DNA of 64,000 bases from Bacteroidales bacterium (GTDB taxonomy: Bacteria > Bacteroidota > Bacteroidia > Bacteroidales > UBA12077). The DNA is taken from NCBI GenBank assembly GCA_016342685.1, contig JAEINU010000011.1, forward strand, positions 1 to 64,000, written 5' to 3'. A program made the position numbers and the translations under genes. The notes under the pieces are model-generated. The model saw only the letters and a program-made list of their open reading frames with translations. It was not told the DNA's origin and did not search any database. This document shows, piece by piece, positions 57,414-64,000 of this stretch; position 1 is the first letter of the stretch, and every line of letters begins with the position of its first letter.

Positions 57414-58535
57414 ATGAGTAAGAATATATGGGAAATAAATGAAAAATACTTTTGTCCGATTGCAGGATTCTGCCTTTCGACAGAAGAACAGAATTTAATT
57501 CTCAGTAAATATGTTCGTAAAGGTAGGCAAAAAGCTGTAGCGAGAGTTATGCACGATTTTATAATTACTGGTATTTCTAAAGAATCTGTTATTGCAAAAT
57601 ACACACAAAAAATTCTAAATAAAAAGTATAGTGAAGAAATTACTCAACTCAACAATATTGAAGCAAATGAATGGATAGAAAAAGAAGATACTTTTCTTAA
57701 CTGGAAAGATTTCGGAGCATTTATATGGGTTTCTGCCTCACATAAAAAATTATCAGAAAAAGATGATGATCGTATCATGCATAAAATTCATATGTATAGT
57801 CATGAGATGTATTTCGAATTTCAAAATGTTCAAAAAAATCTTATAAGATTAGAAAATAAATATGAAACAACATTTGAAAAATATTTGAATATAAGAAAAA
57901 AATACAAGGAGCTAAATAAAGAAGTAAAATTTTTAAAAACATTGAATAATCAATTTTTAAGTAAAAACATTCAATTAGAAGATTTGATTGAAAATGCAAA
58001 AACTGATATTATCGAAAAAGATGGTTTGACAACTCAATTGAGATTATTAAAACAGCAACTTGATATAAAAGAAAAAGAAATAAAAGAATTAAAAGCAGAT
58101 AACAAACAATTATATAAAAAATCAGGCTCTCAGGAAACTCTTTTATCTGAAATAAAACACGATTTCAACGAAGTTATTTCAAACTTTAAATTACAACAAA
58201 CCAATTGTAATACATGCGATAGAGTGGATTTATGCAAGAAAAAAGTTCTGATTGTAGGTGGATTAACAAAAATGGAATCTTTTTATCGGAAAATTGTTAA
58301 CGAAATGGGTGGGCAATTTAATTATCACGATGGTTATTGTCATCAAAACGAATCGACACTTTCAAATTTAATAAAAAAATCAGACCTTGTTTTATGTCCG
58401 GTGGATGTGAATAGCCATGCCGCTTGCTTACAAGTAAAAAAAGCTTGTAAAAAAACAGGTACTAACTTTTATATGCTAAGAAAATCAAGTATAAGCTCCG
58501 TTTACAACACCTTGCGTGTAGCTGCTTCTGCCTGA
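57414..58535 (+). CDS. Coiled-coil DUF2325 protein
   Basis: 373 residues. N-terminal region with CPIAGFCLS (Cys near 13 and 19) and YVRKGRQKAVARVMHDFII, a long coiled coil (about 130-255, heptads of Glu/Lys/Leu), a Cys-rich knot CNTCDRVDLC (about 263-272), then DUF2325 (KVLIVGGLTKMESFYRKIV, YHDGYCHQ, LIKKSDLVLCPVDVNSHAAC, VKKACKKTG). The Cys clusters could bind Fe-S, zinc or heme. A sensor or scaffold function for iron status is inference. Confidence 0.85.
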   Translation: MSKNIWEINEKYFCPIAGFCLSTEEQNLILSKYVRKGRQKAVARVMHDFIITGISKESVIAKYTQKILNKKYSEEITQLNNIEANEWIEKEDTFLNWKDFGAFIWVSASHKKLSEKDDDRIMHKIHMYSHEMYFEFQNVQKNLIRLENKYETTFEKYLNIRKKYKELNKEVKFLKTLNNQFLSKNIQLEDLIENAKTDIIEKDGLTTQLRLLKQQLDIKEKEIKELKADNKQLYKKSGSQETLLSEIKHDFNEVISNFKLQQTNCNTCDRVDLCKKKVLIVGGLTKMESFYRKIVNEMGGQFNYHDGYCHQNESTLSNLIKKSDLVLCPVDVNSHAACLQVKKACKKTGTNFYMLRKSSISSVYNTLRVAASA

Positions 58536-58568
58536 CATTATTATTAAAAAAACTAAATAAAAAACCTT

Positions 58569-58706
58569 ATGACCGAAGTTATACAAATTACCGAAACTAC
58601 ATCTAATGTAAGAATATTTACCATTGGAACACATCGGTTTTTTATAGAAGATTGGAGTAAAAAACAAACGGACTCAAGATTAAAGACTGTTAAAGATAAG
58701 AAATAA
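58569..58706 (+). CDS. 45-residue small protein coupled to the heme receptor gene
   Basis: ATG at 58569 opens MTEVIQITETTSNVRIFTIG, then THRFFIEDWSKKQTDSRLK and VKDKK. Its stop overlaps the start of the TonB receptor (TAATG at 58704-58708), a layout that favours real translation and coupling. The middle VRIFTIGTHRFFIED looks like two beta strands. Length and position recall HemP-type heme-uptake small proteins, but I see no diagnostic HemP motif, so that remains speculative. Confidence 0.55.
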   Translation: MTEVIQITETTSNVRIFTIGTHRFFIEDWSKKQTDSRLKTVKDKK

Positions 58707-60874
58707 TGAAAAAACTTGTTACTTTATTATTAATAGTATCGATTAGTGGGCTAATATATGCTGCTGATCCTAAAATAAAAGTTTTAGATAAAGATAATAA
58801 TGAACCAATACCTTATGCAAATGTTTGTTTTGAAGAAATTAGAGCAAAAGTCAAGTATTATGAAATAACTTCAATAGAAGGTATTGTAAAAAATCCCGTT
58901 CAGGAAAAATCTATTATAGCTATATCTTTTGTAGGTTACAAAACCTTAATAGATACCATAAAAAATAATGAGTCGAAAACTTACCTGATGGAGCAAGACT
59001 TGTTTAATATGGAACAAGTGGTAATAACAGGTACCCGAACACGAAAAGTCTTAAGCAAAAGTCCAATATTAACAAAGGTTGTTACCAGTGTTGAGTTACA
59101 GGAAACAGGAGCTGTTACTGCATTAGATGCATTAGAATACTCTATGCCGGGAGTGCAGTTTTCTCCTGATGGTCATGGAGACAATTTGCAAATTCAAGGA
59201 TTAGATAACGACTACATATTGGTGTTGGTAAATGGAGAACGAATGGTTGGGGAAACAAGGGGGAATGTGAATTTTAGTCGGCTTAATGCAGAAAATATAA
59301 AACAAATAGAAATTGTTAATGGAGCTTCTTCTGTACTTTACGGATCTAACGCAATTGGTGCTGTAATAAATATTATTACAAAAGAAAACAACCACATAAA
59401 ACCGTTTCAGGCAACAATTAGTTCTCGGTATTCTAAATATAATACATTATTAGTCTCATCAAATGTTGGTATATCAAATCAGAAATTTAATATGCACATT
59501 AATGGATTTAGAAGCAGAACAGATGGTTATGACCTTACGCCACAAACTCCAGCTTCATATACCGTTGATAAAAATACCGACTATTCAGGGAAGATAAAAT
59601 TAGGATATAAAATAAATGATGTTTTTTTAATAAAAACCTATGGTTCATATTACCAACATAAACTTATAAATCCTGAGCAAAGTACTAAATCGACACATAA
59701 ATTAAATAAGAACTATACTATTGGAGGAAAAGTTTTAATTGATCCAAATGAAAGACAATTAATAGAATTAAAGGTAAATACAGACATTTATAATTCGTAT
59801 ACAATTTATGAAAAAAGAAATGATGAAAAAGAGTTAAAGTCTGATTATCAATATTCGTCATTCCTTTTAACGGATACTTACATACCTGTAAAAGAACTTG
59901 AAATTGTCGGTGGTACAGAATTAAATCTTGAGAATATATATTCTTCACAATTATTTGGAGAGACCAGAGATAAAAGTAAAGATTCATACGATTTTAATGT
60001 ATTTCTACAACTCGATTATTCATTTCTTCAAAAATTTGAAGCTATTGCAGGAGTCAGGTATACTTATCATACCAATTACGGTAATCATATAACTCCTAAG
60101 ATTTCCATAATGTATTCGCCCGGTAAATTTAAGTTTAGAGGAAATATTGCAAAAGGTTATAAAGCACCTACACTAAAGGAACTGCATTATAATTTTGACC
60201 ATAACGGAATGTTTATGATTTATGGTAATCCTGACTTAAAACCTGAAAATGCTTTTTATACATCGTTATCGGCAGAATATACAAAGAAGTTATTCAATAT
60301 TTCTGTTAATATTTACAGTAATACTATTAAAGATAAAATAGAATCGATTGATCGTGTTAACAGTCAGGCTGATATGCTGGAAAAGCATTATATGAATATT
60401 AGTGAGGCTTTATTAAAAGGTCTTGAAAGTTATATTTCTCTTAGTCCCTTAAAAAATACAATCTGTAAAATAGGATATGCATATTCCGATGCAAAAGACG
60501 AATCGACAAGCTTACAACTTTATGGAAACAGCACGCACAGTGGTACTTTTGCTCTTACGTATAAAATATCGAAAATTAAATTTCCATTAAGTATCAATCT
60601 AAACGGTAGGGCATCTTCAGGTAGATTATTTCAATATCAGGAAACTGAAGAAAACCCCAATACTGGCGAAGAAGAAATAAACATTTACAAGGAGAAGAGT
60701 GAAGCTTACTCAATTTGGAAGCTAACTTATAATCAACAATTTAAAATTAGAAATAAATTAACTATTCAAACTTTGGCTGGTGTCAATAATGTTTTTGATT
60801 ATAAAGACATGGAAGATCTTGCAATTATTGATCCAGGTAGAAGATTTTTTATAGGACTCAAAATTATACTTTAA
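58706..60874 (+). CDS. hmuR: TonB-dependent heme receptor, HmuR-like
   Basis: 722 residues: signal peptide (ISGLIYA), short carboxypeptidase-like domain (about 24-92), plug (ALDALEYSMPGVQFS, NLQIQGLDNDYILVLVNGER, KQIEIVNGASSVLYGSNAIGA) and barrel. GYKAPTLKELHYNFDHNG ... GNPDLKPEN is the FRAP/NPNL region with His between, as in heme receptors. It is followed by hmuY and an HmuS-like gene, the gene content of Porphyromonas and Bacteroides hmu loci, in the order R-Y-S. Confidence 0.9.
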   Translation: MKKLVTLLLIVSISGLIYAADPKIKVLDKDNNEPIPYANVCFEEIRAKVKYYEITSIEGIVKNPVQEKSIIAISFVGYKTLIDTIKNNESKTYLMEQDLFNMEQVVITGTRTRKVLSKSPILTKVVTSVELQETGAVTALDALEYSMPGVQFSPDGHGDNLQIQGLDNDYILVLVNGERMVGETRGNVNFSRLNAENIKQIEIVNGASSVLYGSNAIGAVINIITKENNHIKPFQATISSRYSKYNTLLVSSNVGISNQKFNMHINGFRSRTDGYDLTPQTPASYTVDKNTDYSGKIKLGYKINDVFLIKTYGSYYQHKLINPEQSTKSTHKLNKNYTIGGKVLIDPNERQLIELKVNTDIYNSYTIYEKRNDEKELKSDYQYSSFLLTDTYIPVKELEIVGGTELNLENIYSSQLFGETRDKSKDSYDFNVFLQLDYSFLQKFEAIAGVRYTYHTNYGNHITPKISIMYSPGKFKFRGNIAKGYKAPTLKELHYNFDHNGMFMIYGNPDLKPENAFYTSLSAEYTKKLFNISVNIYSNTIKDKIESIDRVNSQADMLEKHYMNISEALLKGLESYISLSPLKNTICKIGYAYSDAKDESTSLQLYGNSTHSGTFALTYKISKIKFPLSINLNGRASSGRLFQYQETEENPNTGEEEINIYKEKSEAYSIWKLTYNQQFKIRNKLTIQTLAGVNNVFDYKDMEDLAIIDPGRRFFIGLKIIL

Positions 60875-60893
60875 CAATTAAATACTTAAACAA

Positions 60894-61526
60894 ATGACAA
60901 AAACAACATTACTTTTAAAAGTTTTATTAATTGCTTTAGCAAGTGCATTTCTTGTTGCATGCGATGATGACGATGATGATCCTAAGCCAACTCAAAATGA
61001 TACGCTAAGCCTTTATACGAAAGATTATACCATTTGGCATTATTTTTCTTTTGAAAACGGAGTTATAGGAACAGGCTCTGCCGATCCTACTGGTGCAGAT
61101 GATGCAGCGTGGAAAGCAAGAGTAGATTGGGATTTAGCATTCCACTATAAAGATGTAAGAACAAATAGTGGTAAATCCGGTGATGGACAAGGAGGAATGA
61201 TTGAAGCAACAAAAACGGAGTTCTCTTTGGTTACAGAAGCCCCAACTACAGGATACTTAGTTGATGATGATTTGGATATCCGGTTGACAGCTGCAATGCC
61301 ACCTGCATATGTAACTTCAACTGCTAATGCTGTATGTGATGATTGGGCTTCATATAATCATGATGAGCATGCGTGGGTATTTGTTGAGAAAGTTTTTATA
61401 GTTAAAACAGCAGGTGGAAAATATGCAAAAATTTGGCTAAAAAGTTTCTTAGATAATGAAGATGCATCAGGAACAATTACAATGGACTATGCTTACCAGG
61501 CAGATGGGAGCACTAATTTAGAATAA
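60894..61526 (+). CDS. hmuY: HmuY-family heme-binding lipoprotein
   Basis: 210 residues. Lipobox LVAC (Cys 22) with acidic tether DDDDDDPKP. HmuY marks: WHYFSFENG, WKARVDWDLAFHYKDVRTNS, GKSGDGQGGMIEATKTEF and IVKTAGGKYAKIWLKSFL. HmuY binds heme on the cell surface and delivers it to HmuR. His residues in HYKDVR and NHDEHAW are candidate iron ligands. Nineteen nt after hmuR, followed by a terminator. Confidence 0.92.
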   Translation: MTKTTLLLKVLLIALASAFLVACDDDDDDPKPTQNDTLSLYTKDYTIWHYFSFENGVIGTGSADPTGADDAAWKARVDWDLAFHYKDVRTNSGKSGDGQGGMIEATKTEFSLVTEAPTTGYLVDDDLDIRLTAAMPPAYVTSTANAVCDDWASYNHDEHAWVFVEKVFIVKTAGGKYAKIWLKSFLDNEDASGTITMDYAYQADGSTNLE

Positions 61527-61545
61527 GGTTTAGGTTACTTTTATT

Positions 61546-61602
61546 CTGGGTGATTTCCATTACCGAAACGAAAAAGTTGAATTTTGGGAATCACCCTTTT
61601 TA
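61546..61602 (+). terminator. Terminator between hmuY and hmuS-like gene
   Basis: Arms GGGTGATTTCC (61548-61558) and GGGAATCACCC (61586-61596) pair with small bulges and are followed by TTTTT. Partial termination would limit expression of the large downstream gene. Confidence 0.75.
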
Positions 61603-61611
61603 ATAATTTAC

Positions 61612-64000
61612 ATGATGAAGAAAAGATTTTTAGGGATACTGGGTGTTTGTTTTCTTTTAATAATAGGGATAATTGTCTATAAAAAAAACATTGCTCCCAC
61701 TCATATCGCAGTTGTTTCTTTTCCCGATTTCCAAATTGAGAAAATGGAACGTTCAAACGGAAATAAGGGGGTAAAATTACACAATGTCAGCTTAGAAAAT
61801 TTAGATAAAATAAATAAGTATGATTTGATTTTAGTCCGAGGGCATGGAGTAAGAATTAGCACTGAACAGCTTGAACGATTAAGAAAAGCATCAGAAAAAG
61901 GAACAAAAATTTTTGTAGCTGATATTACGAATCCTGAATACGATCTTACAAATATTACAGGTGAAGAACTCGATTACATTAGCGATTTGCTGGATAACAA
62001 ATGCACAAAAAACTTTCAAAATCTTTTCAATTATACCAGAAAAAATATCGATAAAAAAAGCTTCTTTAACCAAGCTTACAGCGATGCTATTATTTTACCC
62101 GACGATTTTTATTTCCATATCGAAAATGATCAGATTTTTGGTACCATAGAAGAATACGAAAGCTTTTATATAAACAGTGGATTTTATAAAGAAGGAGCTC
62201 CAAGCGTAGCTTTACTTGCCGGAAATATAAACATCCAAAACTCAAACAAAGAACATACAGTAAAACTAATACAAGGTTTAGAAGAACAGGGCTTAAACGT
62301 ATATCCTATACGTTCGTTTGGTGCTAAAAAACTTCAGTTACTAAACGATTGCAATCCTGACCTTGTTATTTTACGACCTCATGGACGATTAGCTATGGGG
62401 CAACAAAACAAAGCTATCAATTGGCTTAAAGAAAAAAATATACCTGTTCTTGCTCCGCTTACTGTATTCGACGAATACGATAAATGGTTAAAAGATCAGC
62501 AAGGAATGAACGGTGGAATGCTATCTATGAGCGTGGTTATGCCCGAACTCGACGGTGCAGTAGCTCCTTATGCTATTGTAGCAAAATTTAAAGGAGAATC
62601 GGGAAACCTCATTTTTGATGCTATTCCAAACCGAACAGATAATTTTTGCGAAATAACCGCAAACTGGCTTAAGCTTCAAACTAAAAGCAAAGCCAAAAAG
62701 AAAGTAGCTATCTATTATTTTAAAGGCCCTGGAAAAAACTCGTTGGTAGCTGCTAATATGGAGGTTATTCCGTCCTTGTATAACACTTTAAAATCATTAC
62801 AAAAACAAGGGTATAATGTAAGCGGGTTACCTAATACGAAAGGCAAATTCGAGAAACTAATCATGAAAAAAGGTCCTGTTCTGGGAACCTATGCTTTGGG
62901 TGCATTCGATGAATATTTAAAAACAGGTGATCCTGCTTTAGTAGAAAAAGGCATTTATGAAAACTGGTGTAAAGAAGAATTGCCCGAAGATTTATACCAA
63001 GCTGTAACCGAAAGGTATGGCGAAGCTCCGGGAAAATACATGAATGTAGAAAAAAACGATAAACAATACATTGCTGTTACTAGGTTACAGTTTGGAAATG
63101 TTTGTTTATTACCACAACCACTACCGGGAATTGGTGACGATACTCAACAACTGATTCATGGAGCTAAAACAGCTCCACCACACTCCTATATTGCTTCTTA
63201 TTTGTGGACACAGAAAGATTTCCAAGCCGATGCAATTTTCCATTTCGGAACACACGGAAGCTTAGAATTTACTCCCGGCAAACAAGTAGTTTTATCCGAT
63301 TACGATTGGGCCGATCGCTTAATTGGAAATACACCGCATTTTTACATCTATACTATAAGTAATATTGGCGAAGGTATTATTGCCAAACGCAGAAGCTATG
63401 CAACTTTACTTACTTACCTTACACCACCTTTTATGAAAAGTGGTTTGCACGATGATTTAGAAGAATTAGGTCAAAAAATTGACAAATACAATAGTTTACC
63501 CGGAGGACCAGTTAAACAACAATATGCCGTATCGGCAAAAATATTAGCCGAGAAGCAAAATATTCATCAAGCAATTGGTTTAGATTCGTTAAAAGCATAC
63601 GGATCGAACGAGATGCACAAAATTCATGAATATCTTGAAGAAATTGAAGAAGAAAAAGTTATCGCTGGATTATATACCATGGGAGTTCCATACAAAGAAA
63701 AACGGTTAAAAGAAACGGTTACTTTAATGGCTATAGATCCTATCGCATTTAGTTGGGCCGAACTGGATGGTTTAAGAGGAAAAATAAAAGCCAATCAATA
63801 CCAAGATAATTTTTACGTATCGGAAAATTACAGGCCAAAAGCAAAACAAATTATACAAAAACTTCTTAATGGCAATAATACAACACAAGTGTTACAATCT
63901 CTTTTAAAAAATTCGGAACTGAAACAAGCGCACCAATGGGAAAAAGAAAATGTATCGTACGACCTGATGTCGGTTATGATGTCGGCAACATCTTCTGAAG
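61612..64000 (+). CDS. hmuS: HmuS-like heme dechelatase, CobN/BchH family (runs off window)
   Basis: ATG at 61612 opens about 796 codons with no stop to the window end. An N-terminal TM anchor (about 6-22, LGILGVCFLLIIGIIVY) is followed by CobN/magnesium-chelatase H-type sequence: PDLVILRPHGRLAMGQQNK, LDGAVAPYAIVAKF, YFKGPGKNSLVAANMEVIP, and the signature FHFGTHGSLEFTPGKQ with LSDYDWADRLIG. In hmu loci this family member is HmuS, which removes iron from heme anaerobically, rather than the cobalt inserter CobN. The absence of cobalamin-synthesis genes and the adjacent hmuRY support HmuS. Confidence 0.9.
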   Translation, partial: MMKKRFLGILGVCFLLIIGIIVYKKNIAPTHIAVVSFPDFQIEKMERSNGNKGVKLHNVSLENLDKINKYDLILVRGHGVRISTEQLERLRKASEKGTKIFVADITNPEYDLTNITGEELDYISDLLDNKCTKNFQNLFNYTRKNIDKKSFFNQAYSDAIILPDDFYFHIENDQIFGTIEEYESFYINSGFYKEGAPSVALLAGNINIQNSNKEHTVKLIQGLEEQGLNVYPIRSFGAKKLQLLNDCNPDLVILRPHGRLAMGQQNKAINWLKEKNIPVLAPLTVFDEYDKWLKDQQGMNGGMLSMSVVMPELDGAVAPYAIVAKFKGESGNLIFDAIPNRTDNFCEITANWLKLQTKSKAKKKVAIYYFKGPGKNSLVAANMEVIPSLYNTLKSLQKQGYNVSGLPNTKGKFEKLIMKKGPVLGTYALGAFDEYLKTGDPALVEKGIYENWCKEELPEDLYQAVTERYGEAPGKYMNVEKNDKQYIAVTRLQFGNVCLLPQPLPGIGDDTQQLIHGAKTAPPHSYIASYLWTQKDFQADAIFHFGTHGSLEFTPGKQVVLSDYDWADRLIGNTPHFYIYTISNIGEGIIAKRRSYATLLTYLTPPFMKSGLHDDLEELGQKIDKYNSLPGGPVKQQYAVSAKILAEKQNIHQAIGLDSLKAYGSNEMHKIHEYLEEIEEEKVIAGLYTMGVPYKEKRLKETVTLMAIDPIAFSWAELDGLRGKIKANQYQDNFYVSENYRPKAKQIIQKLLNGNNTTQVLQSLLKNSELKQAHQWEKENVSYDLMSVMMSATSSE

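Noticed and set aside
61541-62073. Minus-strand frames within the hmuS region
   Set aside because: They lie opposite the strongly supported CobN-family reading frame and show no family features.
1-64000. CRISPR array or rRNA genes
   Set aside because: No regularly spaced direct repeats and no rRNA-like sequence were seen on either strand.

Overview
The window is low-GC DNA from a Bacteroidota chromosome, most likely a marine or sediment Marinilabiliales/Marinifilaceae-type organism. The lineage call rests on type IX secretion C-terminal sorting domains, many TonB receptors with carboxypeptidase-like N-terminal domains, a PD40/SPOR envelope protein, GSCFA and DUF3078 proteins, a sufBCDSE operon and an IntDOT-like integrase. 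The genus is inference. No intact tRNA, rRNA or CRISPR array was seen.

Region 1 (1-18.3 kb) is ordinary chromosome: an edge-truncated TonB receptor, a secreted thioredoxin-like protein, a GSCFA protein, an alpha/beta hydrolase, a DUF3078 protein, queG, a four-helix-bundle protein bounded by inverted repeats, the suf operon (sufB, C, D, S, E and a DUF59 gene), thiL, an FtsX/MacB-type permease and a TPR-PD40-SPOR protein. Short palindromic repeats are scattered between these genes.

Region 2 (18.3-20.4 kb) is a scar. The C-terminal half of a glutaminase abuts an ISAon1-type transposase lacking its N-terminus. Next to it lie a terminator and a 15-bp tRNA-like 3' end, which may be the attachment-site remnant of an integrative element whose tyrosine recombinase follows at 20.4 kb.

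Region 3 (21.7-39.3 kb) is a probable accessory island. A divergent AraC regulator faces one long operon: two fused exporter-type ABC proteins (YbtPQ/IrtAB-like), a TudS-related putative desulfidase, two ABC-2 permeases with an ATPase, a 1328-residue acyl-CoA-dehydratase-activase/DUF2229 fusion, a SAM methyltransferase, a PepSY membrane protein, a frameshifted radical SAM gene and a broken TonB receptor. The island ends in IS110 and cysN relics. No described pathway I can name has this combination, so it is my best candidate for an undescribed system: uptake, reduction and chemical processing of a metal chelate or sulfur compound. It appears to be decaying in this strain.

Region 4 (39.4-50.1 kb) has a hydrolase and an eight-gene minus-strand operon behind a cobalamin riboswitch: a DUF6580-like membrane protein, a cysteine-rich CWC protein, three T9SS cargo proteins (one DUF4465-like), a DUF1566-like protein, a BtuB-type receptor and a BtuG-type lipoprotein. 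It looks like a vitamin B12 acquisition locus that uses T9SS surface proteins.

Region 5 (50.3-64 kb, plus strand) is an iron/heme locus. It holds two paralogous His-rich two-TM proteins, two Asp-rich lipoproteins (one a clear HmuY), two TonB receptors, an OB-like lipoprotein, DUF6686, flavodoxin, DUF2023, a DUF2249 gene split by an in-frame stop, DUF1858, a coiled-coil DUF2325 protein, a 45-residue small protein, and a membrane-anchored CobN-family HmuS-like heme dechelatase that runs off the window.
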